DNA of 64,000 bases, from assembly GCA_014360195.1 (NCBI GenBank), contig JACIXY010000006.1, forward strand, positions 1-64,000, in the 5' to 3' direction. Shown here one piece after another: positions 35,972-45,208 of the stretch. The stretch's first letter is position 1. Every line of letters begins with the position of its first letter. The notes below the pieces were generated by a model. That model ran no database searches. It was not told the DNA's origin and saw only the letters and a list, made by a program, of their open reading frames with translations. The position numbers were made by a program, and so were the translations under genes. The stretch is from Bacillota bacterium. Lineage in GTDB: Bacteria; Bacillota; SHA-98; UBA4971.

Positions 35972-37198
35972 ATGGCAGGCCTGAAGCCCGACATAACTGA
36001 CATCGTCCTTGCGGCCGGCAGCAGCGTGGCCGTGGTGGGCATGGCGAAAAACTGCGGCAAGACCGTGACCCTTGCGGCCATACTCAAGGGGCTCGCCGCG
36101 AGGGGGATACCTGTGGGGGTGGCTTCCGCAGGGCGAGACGGCGAGGACGTCGATGCCGTTACGATGCTGCCGAAGCCCCCGATATGGCTTCCGAGGGGAG
36201 CGCTCTTTGCCACCGCCGAGCATCTCGCGGCGAAGGCGCGGGCCCCGATAGAGCCTGTCGCCGCGACTCGCCATACGTCGGCCCTGGGGCGGCTGGTTGT
36301 GTACAGAGCCCTGGCGCCCGGGACGGTGGAGGTGGGCGGCGGGAACAGCGCTGCCGCCGCGCGGGACGCCGTCGCTCTCATGCGCCAGCTCGGGGCGCGC
36401 TTTGTGGCGATCGATGGGGCGGCGGGAAGGAAGTTCTCGTGCGCTCCGTCGCTTGTCGAAGCCACGGTGCTCGCCACCGGCGCAGCGCTCGCCGAGACCA
36501 TGGACGGGGCCGTGCGCCGGACCGCTTGCGCCGTGCGGGCCCTCACAGTGCCGGGATGGGACACCCGAGCAACGGTACGGGTGCCGGGTGGCGCGCTCTC
36601 CCGCCGCGACGTGGTGCTGGTCCGCCGTGACGGATCGCTCGGCCGCCTGTCGGTGCCGAGCGTGCTTCTGCGGGCGGACGAGGTGGCCAGCGAGGTCACA
36701 GCGGACCTCGACGCAGTCCTCATCGGAGGTGCTCTCACCAGCAGCTTCCTGCGCGCCCTTCTGAGGCGGGGCCGGGCCTCCGGCCTTACGGTGGTGGTGC
36801 GCGATGCCACAAGGATCCTGGCGGAGCCGGGGGATATCGAGCGGTTCTGGTCTGCCGGGGGAAAGCTGGCGGCCATACACCCGGTCAGGCTGGTGGCCGT
36901 CACCACGAACCCGACGGCGCCCGACGGGCGGCTCTTTGATCCCGCCCTGTTTCTCGACAGGATGGCGCGCGCGGTGGCGCCTATACCGACACTCGACGTT
37001 GTAGCGGGATTTGCGCGCAATTTCCCGGTTGTGAGCGGGGCGGGCGTGGCGGCGGGCGTGGCAAGGTCGTGCCGCCCCGGCGCCGGCAGACATGCTGTGG
37101 CTGCTGCTGGGCCAGAGGGTGTGAGTAGCGAAGCCTTCTCGCGCCAGGCTATGCCGTGCGACGGCGCAGAGCTACCGAGGGAGGGGGGAGTTGCGTGA
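35972..37198 (+). CDS. kamB: KamB-like protein, probable lysine 5,6-aminomutase reactivase subunit
   Basis: The 408-residue protein has an N-terminal P-loop (VVGMAKNCGKTVTLAAI, residues about 20-37) and a long C-terminal domain without motifs I recognise. Position between kamA and kamD, plus the P-loop, match KamB, thought to help restore inactivated B12-dependent lysine 5,6-aminomutase. Its partner, the MutS-like ATPase KamC, is usually adjacent but is missing here. ATG 35972 follows GGGAGGGAG; an upstream ATG at 35921 lacks such a site. The stop overlaps the kamD start (GTGA). Confidence 0.72.
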   Translation: MAGLKPDITDIVLAAGSSVAVVGMAKNCGKTVTLAAILKGLAARGIPVGVASAGRDGEDVDAVTMLPKPPIWLPRGALFATAEHLAAKARAPIEPVAATRHTSALGRLVVYRALAPGTVEVGGGNSAAAARDAVALMRQLGARFVAIDGAAGRKFSCAPSLVEATVLATGAALAETMDGAVRRTACAVRALTVPGWDTRATVRVPGGALSRRDVVLVRRDGSLGRLSVPSVLLRADEVASEVTADLDAVLIGGALTSSFLRALLRRGRASGLTVVVRDATRILAEPGDIERFWSAGGKLAAIHPVRLVAVTTNPTAPDGRLFDPALFLDRMARAVAPIPTLDVVAGFARNFPVVSGAGVAAGVARSCRPGAGRHAVAAAGPEGVSSEAFSRQAMPCDGAELPREGGVA

Positions 37199-38892
37199 GC
37201 AGGATCAACCTCGACATGTCCCTTGTCGAACGGGCAAGGCGCGCCGCCCGGCACATCGCGGACGGCATAGAGCCCGAGATCGCTGCCAACACCACCACGA
37301 CCATCGAGAGGACGGTGCTGCGCCTGCTCGGGCTGAACGGCGTGGACGAGGACGGCGTTCCGCTTCCCAACGTGATAGTGGAACGGGCGCAGGCAGCAGG
37401 GCTCCTCGGCGACGGCATCGCATACTGGATAGGGTCGGCGATGGTGCATGAGGGACAGTCCGCATCGGAAGTGGCGAAGAGGATCGCCCGCGGGGACCTC
37501 CGCCTCGAGGACATCCATCCCGCCGACGAGAAGGCCGTGCGGGAGGCGGTCGAGGCTGAAGCCGTCCGCATGTGCGCCTACATCAGGGGCCGCCGCCTGG
37601 AGCGCGAGCGCCTCATAGAGGAGCTCGACACAGCAGAGCCGCCCTATATCTACGTGATCGTGGCGACTGGCAACATCTATGAGGACGTGACCCAGGCGAA
37701 GGCGGCCGCGAAGTGCGGTGCCGACATAATCGCGGTCATCCGGAGCACGGCCCAGAGCCTGCTGGACTACGTCCCTTACGGTCCGACCACGGAAGGTTAC
37801 GGCGGGACGTACGCGACCCAGGCCAACTTCAGGATCATGCGCCAGGCCCTCGACGAGGTGAGCCGCGAGTGCGGCAGGTACATACGCCTCGTGAACTACT
37901 GCTCCGGGCTGTGCATGCCCGAGATCGCGGCCATGGGGGCCATGGAACGGCTGGACATGATGCTGAACGACGCCATGTACGGCATACTCTTCCGCGATAT
38001 CAACATGCGCCGCACCTTCATCGACCAGCGCTTCTCGCGAATGATAAACGCGTACGCCGGGGTAGTCATCAATACAGGCGAGGACAACTACCTTACTACG
38101 GCTGATGCCTATGAGCACGCCCACACGGTCCTGGCGTCACAGTTCATCAACGAGGAGCTTGCTCTGCGTTCGGGGCTTCGGCCTGAGCAGATCGGACTCG
38201 GACACGCCTTCCAGATGAACCCTGACATGACAGACGGGTTCCTCTACGAGCTTGCCCAGGCGGAGATGGCTCGGGCCATATTCCCCGATGCGCCGCTCAA
38301 GTACATGCCGCCGACCAAGTACATGACGGGGAACATCTTCAAGGGCCATCTCATGGATGCCATGTTCAACCTGGCGGGCATCATTTCGGGCCAGACCATC
38401 CAGCTCGTGGGCGTCCTCACAGAGCACATACACACTCCGTTTCTGCAGGACAGGTACCTTGCCATCGAGAATGCCAGATACGTCATGAACAACGCCCGGC
38501 ACCTCGGATGCGAGATCTCTTACCGGGCCGGCGGAAAGATGGAGGAGCGAGCCAACGAGGTCCTCACAAGGGCCACGACCATGCTCGAACAGGTCGCGGA
38601 GATCGGGCTCATGTCCGCGATATCGCAGGGGATGTTCGCGGGGGTGAAAAGAGACCCGCGCGGCGGCCGCGGTCTCGATGGAGTCGTGAGGAAGCGCGAC
38701 GGGTACTATAATCCATTCCCCGCGCTCCTCATGAAGGAGCTTTCATCCCCGGGCTTCGCACCGAGGCTCTGGCGCGCCCGGGCGCAGGCACAGTCACACA
38801 CGCAAGCACAGTCACACGCGCACGCGCACGCGCACGCGCACGCGCAGGCACGGGCGCAGGCGCAGACGGCGGCTGAAGGGGGGTGCCGGTGA
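37195..38892 (+). CDS. kamD: Beta-lysine 5,6-aminomutase alpha subunit
   Basis: KamD and KamE form the adenosylcobalamin- and PLP-dependent mutase that moves the terminal amino group of beta-lysine to carbon 5. The 565-residue protein shows RARRAARHIADGIEPEI, TTEGYGGTYATQANFRIMR and HTPFLQDRYLAIENARYVMN. GTG 37195, behind a strong GAGGGAGGGG site, overlaps the kamB stop. From residue about 527 the tail is almost only His, Ala and Gln, encoded by CACGCG repeats; this tail is outside the family core. It overlaps kamE by one base. Confidence 0.95.
   Translation: MSRINLDMSLVERARRAARHIADGIEPEIAANTTTTIERTVLRLLGLNGVDEDGVPLPNVIVERAQAAGLLGDGIAYWIGSAMVHEGQSASEVAKRIARGDLRLEDIHPADEKAVREAVEAEAVRMCAYIRGRRLERERLIEELDTAEPPYIYVIVATGNIYEDVTQAKAAAKCGADIIAVIRSTAQSLLDYVPYGPTTEGYGGTYATQANFRIMRQALDEVSRECGRYIRLVNYCSGLCMPEIAAMGAMERLDMMLNDAMYGILFRDINMRRTFIDQRFSRMINAYAGVVINTGEDNYLTTADAYEHAHTVLASQFINEELALRSGLRPEQIGLGHAFQMNPDMTDGFLYELAQAEMARAIFPDAPLKYMPPTKYMTGNIFKGHLMDAMFNLAGIISGQTIQLVGVLTEHIHTPFLQDRYLAIENARYVMNNARHLGCEISYRAGGKMEERANEVLTRATTMLEQVAEIGLMSAISQGMFAGVKRDPRGGRGLDGVVRKRDGYYNPFPALLMKELSSPGFAPRLWRARAQAQSHTQAQSHAHAHAHAHAQARAQAQTAAEGGCR
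38816..38850 (+). repeat. Hexanucleotide (CACGCG) repeat inside kamD
   Basis: About five to six tandem CACGCG-type units encode an alternating His-Ala run; degenerate flanking units (ACACAAGC, CAGGCACGG) extend it on both sides. Gain or loss of a unit keeps the frame. Confidence 0.75.
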
Positions 38893-39674
38893 TGACGGTG
38901 TCCGGGGTGAACCTGGATCTCACCAGGGTGCGCCCGTACGGCGATACCCTGGATGACGGGTGGGTGCAGATGAGCTTCACGCTGCCGGTCCCGTGCGGGC
39001 CCGAGGCCACCAGGGCAGCGGAGCTACTGTGCGAGAAGATGGGGCTTGACGACGTGCGGGTGGTGTACAGCCACGACATCGCCGGCAGCTTCACGTTCTT
39101 CGTGGTATACGGGAAATGCGTGCATTCGGTGGACTTCACCGCGATCAAGGTCCCAAAGGTCAACATGAAGCACATGACCTTCGACGAGATCAACGAGTTC
39201 ATCGAAACACACATTGGCAGAAAGATCGTGGTTGTGGCGGCATGTACCGGCACCGACGCCCATACCGTCGGGATCGACGCGATCATCAACATGAAGGGGT
39301 ATGCGGGCGAATACGGGCTCGAGCGCTACCCGTGGTTCGTCGCGTACAACCTCGGGAGCCAGGTGCCCAACGAGGTGCTGGTAGCGAAGGCCATCGAGGT
39401 CGGCGCCGACGCCATCCTGGTCTCGCAGGTGGTGACCCAGAAGAACATCCATATTGACAACCTCACTAACCTGGCAGAGCTTGTCGAGGCGGAGGGCATC
39501 CGGGATAAGGTCCTGCTCATAATGGGCGGTCCCAGGATAACCCACGAGCTTGCGGTGGAGCTTGGCTACGACGCCGGGTTCGGGCCGGGCACCCTTCCAT
39601 CGCATGTCGGCGCGTTCATAGCGCAGGAACTTGCGAGGCGCATGGGTGCGTGGACGCCTTCTGAAGAGGTGTGA
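38892..39674 (+). CDS. kamE: Beta-lysine 5,6-aminomutase beta subunit (B12-binding)
   Basis: The 260-residue protein holds the cobalamin-binding fold: DAHTVG near residues 122-127 supplies the histidine that ligates cobalt, and LIMGGPRITHELAVELGYDAGFGPG forms the end of the fold. The lysine in NMKGYAGEYGLE (about K135) is likely the PLP-binding lysine that in this family comes from the beta subunit. ATG 38892 overlaps the kamD stop (TGATG); GTG 38883 is an alternative. Confidence 0.95.
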   Translation: MTVSGVNLDLTRVRPYGDTLDDGWVQMSFTLPVPCGPEATRAAELLCEKMGLDDVRVVYSHDIAGSFTFFVVYGKCVHSVDFTAIKVPKVNMKHMTFDEINEFIETHIGRKIVVVAACTGTDAHTVGIDAIINMKGYAGEYGLERYPWFVAYNLGSQVPNEVLVAKAIEVGADAILVSQVVTQKNIHIDNLTNLAELVEAEGIRDKVLLIMGGPRITHELAVELGYDAGFGPGTLPSHVGAFIAQELARRMGAWTPSEEV

Positions 39675-39872
39675 CGAAAGGATGGGGGGATGCGGTCCGG
39701 CTTGGTGGCGAAGACAGACGGCCGGCCTGTCGGCCGGCAGAGGGGGCTGCAGAGAGGTAAGGCGGAAGGTGGCGTGGCGCCGCGAGGGCGGCGCAGGAGG
39801 CTCTAAGTGAGATTGCACAAATCCTCTCACTTAGAATGAATCGCATGCAGGCCGGTGGGAGGAGGTGGCGGC
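39675..39872. other. Spacer within the lysine operon carrying two hairpins
   Basis: This 198-base gap between kamE and kal is the largest inside the operon. It holds a 7-bp GC hairpin (GCCGGCC-TGTC-GGCCGGC, 39721-39738) and the short interspersed element at 39803-39834. The hairpins could set mRNA processing or partial termination. Confidence 0.6.
39803..39834. repeat. Minimal 32-bp copy of the interspersed inverted-repeat element
   Basis: CTAAGTGAGA (39803-39812) and TCTCACTTAG (39825-39834) are perfect inverted 10-bp ends around 12 bases. The internal part of the longer copies is missing. Confidence 0.7.
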
Positions 39873-40274
39873 ATGGAAGAGTCCCTGATAAGAGTGAGAA
39901 TGAGCCAGCAGGATAGCCACTACGGCGGCGGAATAGTTGACGGCGGGCGCCTCATGCAGCTTCTGGGCGACGTGGCGACCGAACTTCTCATCCGGCACGA
40001 CGGCGACGAGGGGTTGTTCCGGGCGTATGACAATGTCGAGTTCCTGGTGCCGGTGTACGCGGGAGACTACCTCGAGGTGAGGGGACGCATCACCGCGGTG
40101 GGCAACACGTCGCGCAAGATGGAGTTTACCATCCATAAGGTGATCGCCTCGGTGGCCCAGGATTCGTCGGCTGCTGAGGTGCTCCCCGAGCCAGTGCTGG
40201 TGCTCCGGGCGAGCGGAACGTGCGTCGTTCCGAAAGACAGGCAACGCAGGGGGGGCAACCATGGCGACGGATAA
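39873..40274 (+). CDS. kal: 3-aminobutyryl-CoA ammonia lyase
   Basis: Kal removes ammonia from 3-aminobutyryl-CoA to give crotonyl-CoA. The 133-residue hotdog-fold protein has [20 protein letters not shown] at the start, [17 protein letters not shown] and the operon context of the known enzyme. ATG 39873 follows GGGAGGAGG. Its end overlaps kce by 14 bases. Confidence 0.92.
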   Translation: MEESLIRVRMSQQDSHYGGGIVDGGRLMQLLGDVATELLIRHDGDEGLFRAYDNVEFLVPVYAGDYLEVRGRITAVGNTSRKMEFTIHKVIASVAQDSSAAEVLPEPVLVLRASGTCVVPKDRQRRGGNHGDG

Positions 40275-41088
40275 GCTCATCATAACAGCGGCGCTGACGG
40301 GTGCCGAGACCACGAGGGCGGACAACCCGAATCTCCCGCTCACGCCGGAGGAGATCGCGCAGGCGGCGGCGGCGGCGTGTGGCGCCGGGGCATCCATAAT
40401 TCACCTTCACGTCCGCGATAGCGACGGGAGGCCCACCCAGGACATCGAGGTGTTCCGGAAGACGATCGCCCTGATCCACGAGAAATGCGACTGCATAGTC
40501 CAGATTTCCACCGGCGGCGCGGTGGGCACCCCACCGGAGGAGAGGCTTCGCCCGCTGGACCTCGTTCCGGAGATGGCGACACTGACCTGCGGCACGGTGA
40601 ACTTCGGGGACGGCGTATTTGAGAACCCTCCGCAGCTCATTGAGGCTTTCGCAAGGAAAATGGCTGAGTTGGGCATAAAGCCGGAGCTTGAGGTTTTCGA
40701 TGTCGGCATGGTCGCGAACGCCTTGAGGCTCGCGAAGCAAGGGCTCTTCAAAGAACCTCTCTACTTCGACTTTGTGATGGGGGTGCCGGGGGGAATTCCC
40801 GGGACCATCGATAACCTCTTGCACCTGGCGCGCCAGATCCCGGCGGGGGCCATGTGGCAGGTGGCGGGGGTGGGCAGGGCTGAGCTTCCGCTCGCAGTGG
40901 TGGCCATAGTCGCCGGCGGCCACGTCAGGGTTGGATTCGAGGATAACATCTACTACTCCAGGGGCGTGCTGGCCGAGAGCAACGCGCAGCTTGTGGCGCG
41001 CATCACGCGCATCGCGCGGGAAGTGGGAAGGGAGGTGGCCACCCCCGCGGAGGCCAGGCAGATGCTGGGGATCACGCGGGGCAGGTGA
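40261..41088 (+). CDS. kce: 3-keto-5-aminohexanoate cleavage enzyme
   Basis: Kce condenses 3-keto-5-aminohexanoate with acetyl-CoA, giving acetoacetate and 3-aminobutyryl-CoA. The 275-residue zinc-dependent barrel has the metal motif [13 protein letters not shown] (two histidines), QISTGGAVG, and [11 protein letters not shown], all typical of the BKACE family. ATG 40261 lies inside the 3' end of kal. The next gene, atoD, is 134 bases away. Confidence 0.95.
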   Translation: MATDKLIITAALTGAETTRADNPNLPLTPEEIAQAAAAACGAGASIIHLHVRDSDGRPTQDIEVFRKTIALIHEKCDCIVQISTGGAVGTPPEERLRPLDLVPEMATLTCGTVNFGDGVFENPPQLIEAFARKMAELGIKPELEVFDVGMVANALRLAKQGLFKEPLYFDFVMGVPGGIPGTIDNLLHLARQIPAGAMWQVAGVGRAELPLAVVAIVAGGHVRVGFEDNIYYSRGVLAESNAQLVARITRIAREVGREVATPAEARQMLGITRGR

Positions 41089-41222
41089 TCCCGGGTCATG
41101 GGGGGCGGGGGGCGGCCTTCGTTTCGAGGGCAACCCCTTGTCGTCTGTGTGGTCCGGCCGCAGGAAGCTATAAGAACAACTGAATATCCCAAGCGTGGGA
41201 GAGCCGCGAAGGAGGGCTGGAG

Positions 41223-41876
41223 ATGAGCAAGGTGAAATCCATCGCCGAGGCGGTGGACCTTCTTCACGACGGGATGACGGTGATGCTTCCGGGGTTCCTG
41301 GGGGTGGGGACTCCAAAGACCCTAATCGAAGCCATATGTGCAAAGGGCATCGGGGACCTCACGGTCATCTACAACGATGGCGCGTTCCCTGATGTGGGCT
41401 TCGGGAAGCTTGTGAGGCGAGGCCTCGTGAGAAAGCTCATCGGGACGCACATAGGCACCAATCCCGAACTTGTCAAGCTGGTCGCGGATAAGAAAATCGA
41501 TCTCGAGCTGTATCCCCAGGGCACGCTGGTTGAGAAGATCAGGGCGGCCGGCGCAGGACTCGGGGGCGTCCTGACGCCCACGGGGGTGGGCACCGCTGTC
41601 GAGGAGGGCAAGACCATCATGGAGATCGGCGGCAAGACCTACCTCCTCGAGCTACCGCTACACGCCGACGTTGCGCTGCTGTACGCTCACATCGGGGACA
41701 CGTTCGGGAACCTTGTTTACCGGAGGGCGGCCAGGAATTTCAACCCGATAATGGCTACGGCTGCGGACCTTGTCATTGCCGAGGTCGCAAACCTGGTCGA
41801 GGTGGGGGAGATCGACCCCGACCACGTCATGACGCCCGGGATCTTCGTGGACGTTGTCGTGAGGGGGTGCGAGTGA
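41223..41876 (+). CDS. atoD: Butyryl-CoA:acetoacetate CoA-transferase subunit A
   Basis: The transferase recycles the acetoacetate made by Kce into acetoacetyl-CoA while freeing butyrate. The 217-residue alpha subunit has the glycine-rich CoA-binding motif (MLPGFLGVGTPKTLIEAI), then TYLLELPLHADVALL. ATG 41223 follows GGAGGG. Its stop overlaps the start of the beta subunit (TGATG). Confidence 0.9.
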   Translation: MSKVKSIAEAVDLLHDGMTVMLPGFLGVGTPKTLIEAICAKGIGDLTVIYNDGAFPDVGFGKLVRRGLVRKLIGTHIGTNPELVKLVADKKIDLELYPQGTLVEKIRAAGAGLGGVLTPTGVGTAVEEGKTIMEIGGKTYLLELPLHADVALLYAHIGDTFGNLVYRRAARNFNPIMATAADLVIAEVANLVEVGEIDPDHVMTPGIFVDVVVRGCE

Positions 41877-42538
41877 TGGGTGCTGATGTGAGCCGTGAGC
41901 TGATAGCAAGGCGGATCGCGCGGGAGCTGAAGGGCGGCGAGGTCGTGAACCTCGGCATAGGCACGCCGACGCTGGTCGCTAACTACATTACCCCAGAGAT
42001 GAACATCACTCTGCACTCGGAAAACGGATTTCTTGGCCTCGGGCCAGCCCCTGCGCCGGGCGAGGAGGTCCCCGACCTCGTGAATGCGGGCGGGCAGCCG
42101 GTCACCGTTCTGCCGGGAGCGTGCTTCTTCGACACGGCGATGTCCTTCGCGATAATACGGGGTGGACACATCGATGTGACCGTGCTCGGGGCGCTCGAGG
42201 TTGACGAGGAGGGAAGCCTCGCCAACTGGTGGATACCGGCGAAGGGCGGACCGGGCATGGGCGGCGGGATGGACCTCGTGGTGGGGGCAAAGCGCGTCAT
42301 CGTCGCGATGGAGCATACTAGAAAGGATGGCGCGCCCAAGATCGTCCCGCGATGCACCATGCCTGTGACGGCGAAGGGCGAAGTCGATCTCATCGTCACC
42401 GACATGGCCGTCATCGAGGTTACGAGGGAAGGCCTGGTCCTCAGGGAGGTGGCCCCGGGCGCATCGGTGTCGGATGTTCTGGCGAGGACCGCAGCGCGTC
42501 TCATCGTGCCTGACGAAGTCAAAGAAATGGTAGCATAA
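41876..42538 (+). CDS. atoA: Butyryl-CoA:acetoacetate CoA-transferase subunit B
   Basis: The 220-residue beta subunit has VVNLGIGTPTLVANYI and the catalytic glutamate in LHSENGFLGLGPAP. ATG 41876 is coupled to the alpha subunit. It is the last gene of the lysine set. Crotonyl-CoA reduction genes (bcd, etf), needed to complete the path to butyrate, are not in the window. Confidence 0.93.
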   Translation: MGADVSRELIARRIARELKGGEVVNLGIGTPTLVANYITPEMNITLHSENGFLGLGPAPAPGEEVPDLVNAGGQPVTVLPGACFFDTAMSFAIIRGGHIDVTVLGALEVDEEGSLANWWIPAKGGPGMGGGMDLVVGAKRVIVAMEHTRKDGAPKIVPRCTMPVTAKGEVDLIVTDMAVIEVTREGLVLREVAPGASVSDVLARTAARLIVPDEVKEMVA

Positions 42539-42562
42539 CAAGCGAAAGAGATGACAGCGTAG

Positions 42563-43735
42563 ATGGCATACGTGGCGTTGAAACGGGGAAGGGAACGCCG
42601 CGCCCGGGCGCGTCACCCGTGGGTTTACGCCGGCGATATCGATGTGGTCGCAGGAGACCCCACGCCGGGCGACATCGTGGATGTTGTTGACTACAGGAAG
42701 AGGTTCCTCGGGCGAGGTTTTATCAACCCTGTGTCCAGCATCACTGTGAGGATACTCACGTGGGACGAGCAAGAGATTGACGAGGGCTTCTTTTACAGGA
42801 GGCTCGCCGCAGCCCGCGATTACCGGAGGGCTGTGGGAGCGGAGGCGCCCTGTTATCGGGTGGTGTTCAGCGATGGGGACATGCTCTCGTCTCTCATCGT
42901 TGACAGGTACGAAGATGTGTGCGTGGTCCAGACTCTTGCTCTCGGCATGGACGTGAGAAAGGACATGATTGCGGCCGCGCTGCGGGACCTCTTGGGAATA
43001 ACGAAGATGTACGAACGAAACGACTCCCGGGCGCGAGAGCTGGAGGGCCTTGACCAGAGGTCAGGTTTCCTCGGGGATGAATTCCCTACGGCATTCTGGG
43101 TCCAGGAGAACGGCCTGGCCTTCTGGGTGGACGTCGCACGAGGTCAGAAGACCGGCCTTTTCCTTGACCAGCGGGAGAATCACAGGGCCGTCGCTCCGTG
43201 GTGCGACGGGGCGCGGGTGTTGGACGCGTTCTGCTACACGGGCGGGTTTGCGATCCACGCCGCAGCTTTCGGCGCGCGCGAGGTGGTGGCGCTGGATTCG
43301 TCGGCGACGGCCCTTGAGATCGCCAGGTTGAACGCGGAGAAGAACGGGTTCGGAGAGAGGATATCCTTCATCGAGGGGAACGCCTTCGATGCGCTGAGGC
43401 GGCTCGAAGCCGAGGGTGAACGCTTCGACCTCGTCATCGTTGACCCGCCTGCCTTTGCCCCAGGCAAGCACGCCGTCGAGGCTGCATACAGGGGCTACAA
43501 GGAAGTGAACCTCCGCGCCATGAGGATCCTCGCGCCAGCGGGGATCCTGGTCACGTGTTCGTGCTCTTACCACATGAGGCCGGAGGTGTTCATCGCCATG
43601 CTCGCCGACGCCGCGGCTGACGCGGGCAGGGAGGCCAGGCTGGTGGAGCTACGGACCCAGGCGAGGGACCATCCGATCCTCCTAGGCGTTGAGGAGACCC
43701 ACTACCTCAAGTGCGCTATCGTCCGCGTCAGTTGA
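42563..43735 (+). CDS. Class I SAM-dependent rRNA methyltransferase, RlmI/YwbD type
   Basis: The 390-residue protein has an N-terminal PUA-like domain (GRERRARARHPWVYAGDI), a middle EEHEE-type region and a C-terminal Rossmann methyltransferase (VLDAFCYTGGFAIHAAAFGA; catalytic DPPAFAPGKHAVEAAYRGYK; VTCSCSYHM). This matches enzymes that make 5-methylcytosine in 23S rRNA; the exact site cannot be read from sequence. It begins 24 bases after atoA. Confidence 0.9.
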   Translation: MAYVALKRGRERRARARHPWVYAGDIDVVAGDPTPGDIVDVVDYRKRFLGRGFINPVSSITVRILTWDEQEIDEGFFYRRLAAARDYRRAVGAEAPCYRVVFSDGDMLSSLIVDRYEDVCVVQTLALGMDVRKDMIAAALRDLLGITKMYERNDSRARELEGLDQRSGFLGDEFPTAFWVQENGLAFWVDVARGQKTGLFLDQRENHRAVAPWCDGARVLDAFCYTGGFAIHAAAFGAREVVALDSSATALEIARLNAEKNGFGERISFIEGNAFDALRRLEAEGERFDLVIVDPPAFAPGKHAVEAAYRGYKEVNLRAMRILAPAGILVTCSCSYHMRPEVFIAMLADAAADAGREARLVELRTQARDHPILLGVEETHYLKCAIVRVS

Positions 43736-43771
43736 GAGACGGCCACCGACTGTGATGCGGTCGTCCCATTG

Positions 43772-43800
43772 TTGACACGAACGGGCCTCCGGGTTAGAAT
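43772..43800 (+). promoter_or_regulatory. Sigma-A promoter of the HAD phosphatase gene
   Basis: TTGACA (43772-43777), a 17-base spacer and TAGAAT (43795-43800), 51 bases before the start codon. Confidence 0.65.
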
Positions 43801-43851
43801 CTCGGCAGGCCCTTACAGTTCAAAACGGGCCGCGCTGGGGGAGGTGCGACC

Positions 43852-44502
43852 TTGGGCTTTCGCTGCGTTCTCTTCGACTTCGACTTCACGCTGGCCGACT
43901 CGTCGGACCCGATCACAAGGTGCGTTCGCTACGCCCTAGCCGCGGTCGGTGCTCCCGCCCGCACTGACCGCGACATCCTACGCACCGTGGGTCTCTCGCT
44001 TCCCGAAATGTTCCGCATCCTTGCGCCAGGCCATGACCAGGGTGTGCTTGCGACCCTGTTCATGGAGAAGGCCGAGGACATCATGGTAGAAGGTACGAGG
44101 GTGTACAGCGGAGTGCCTGAGGCTCTCGACAGTCTCAAGGCCGCCGGTATGATGACCGGGATAGTCTCCACCAAGCTGCGGCGGAGGATAGAGCGCATTC
44201 TCGATAAGCACGGCCTTCTCCGCGCGTTCGATGTGATAGTGGGCGCCGAGGATGTCGTGCACCACAAGCCTGCCCCCGATGCGCTTCTACGGGCCATGTC
44301 ATTGCTCCATGTGGAACCTGGCGAGGTGCTTTACGCAGGCGACAGCCTCGTGGATGCCGAAGCTGCCCGGCGCGCCGGAGTGCCCTTCTGCGCCGTCCTC
44401 CATGGCTTGACGCGTCGTGAGGAGTTCACGCCTTACAGCCCCGTCTCGATCGTAAACGACGTGCGGGAGGTCTTGCCGATACTCACCAGGCGCAGCGCGT
44501 GA
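43852..44502 (+). CDS. HAD-superfamily phosphatase (PpaX/Gph-like)
   Basis: The 216-residue hydrolase has motif I FDFDFTLADS (aspartates 9 and 11), a helical cap with a Thr/Ser motif II (GIVSTKLRRR), the motif III lysine (HHKPAPDALL) and motif IV AGDSLVDAEAA. This is the phosphoglycolate phosphatase or pyrophosphatase PpaX pattern; the substrate is not settled. TTG 43852 follows GGGAGG. It converges with the transaldolase gene, 6 bases away. Confidence 0.88.
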   Translation: MGFRCVLFDFDFTLADSSDPITRCVRYALAAVGAPARTDRDILRTVGLSLPEMFRILAPGHDQGVLATLFMEKAEDIMVEGTRVYSGVPEALDSLKAAGMMTGIVSTKLRRRIERILDKHGLLRAFDVIVGAEDVVHHKPAPDALLRAMSLLHVEPGEVLYAGDSLVDAEAARRAGVPFCAVLHGLTRREEFTPYSPVSIVNDVREVLPILTRRSA

Positions 44503-44508
44503 ACGGGC

Positions 44509-45162
44509 TCATTTCTTCGGGACGCTTTCCCAGTCTTTGAGGAACCTGGCGATGCCCACATCTGTGAGCGGATGCTTGAACATGCTCATCAGCACACTGA
44601 AGGGCACAGTCGCGATGTCGGCCCCCGCTCTCGCGGCCTCTATTACGTGCATCGGATGCCGGATGCTTGCGGCTATGACTTTCGTCGGTATCTCGTGAAT
44701 GTGGAATATCTCGGCGATGTCTCTGACAACTGCAAGGCCATCGTTGCCGACGTCGTCCATTCGGCCGACGAACGGGCTTACGTATGTGGCACCGGCCGCC
44801 GCGGCGAGCAGGGCCTGGGTGGCGGAGAACACCAGCGTCACGTTGGTCCTGATCCCCTCCCTGGAGAGGACCTTGACCGCCTTCATCCCGTCGGGTGTCA
44901 TCGGGATCTTGATCACGATGTTGTGATGCCATCCGGCGGTCTCCCTTGCCTCCCTCACCATTTCGTCGGCTTTCAGGCTCACTACCTCGGCGCTGATGGG
45001 ACCGTCCACTATCCCTGCGATCTCGCGGACCACATCCTCGAAGTTCCGACCCTCCCGCGCGACGAGGGTTGGGTTGGTCGTCACGCCGGATATCACGCCC
45101 ATCTCCCATGCTTCGCGGATCTCGTTCACATTCGCGGTGTCCAGGAACAGCTTCATGGCCAT
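44509..45162 (-). CDS. Transaldolase / fructose-6-phosphate aldolase family protein
   Basis: The 217-residue protein starts [20 protein letters not shown] and has the Schiff-base lysine in [43 protein letters not shown] and [23 protein letters not shown]. Short members such as this are either transaldolases (TalC) or fructose-6-phosphate aldolases. ATG 45162, 4 bases after AAGGAGGA, and ATG 45156 are both possible. Probably co-transcribed with the upstream phosphatase gene. Confidence 0.92.
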   Translation of the reverse strand: MAMKLFLDTANVNEIREAWEMGVISGVTTNPTLVAREGRNFEDVVREIAGIVDGPISAEVVSLKADEMVREARETAGWHHNIVIKIPMTPDGMKAVKVLSREGIRTNVTLVFSATQALLAAAAGATYVSPFVGRMDDVGNDGLAVVRDIAEIFHIHEIPTKVIAASIRHPMHVIEAARAGADIATVPFSVLMSMFKHPLTDVGIARFLKDWESVPKK

Positions 45163-45208
45163 CTGTCCTCCTTGCACTGTGGTCTCTTATCCTGTGGAAA
45201 GCGCCACG

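Noticed and set aside
35077-38124. A minus-strand open frame of about 1015 codons opposite kamA, kamB and kamD.
   Set aside because: It lies entirely antisense to three well-recognised genes and its Arg/Pro/His-rich translation matches no family. Long antisense frames are expected at this GC content.
40126-41343. A minus-strand frame of about 405 codons opposite kal and kce.
   Set aside because: Antisense to two recognised genes; composition typical of a GC-rich shadow.
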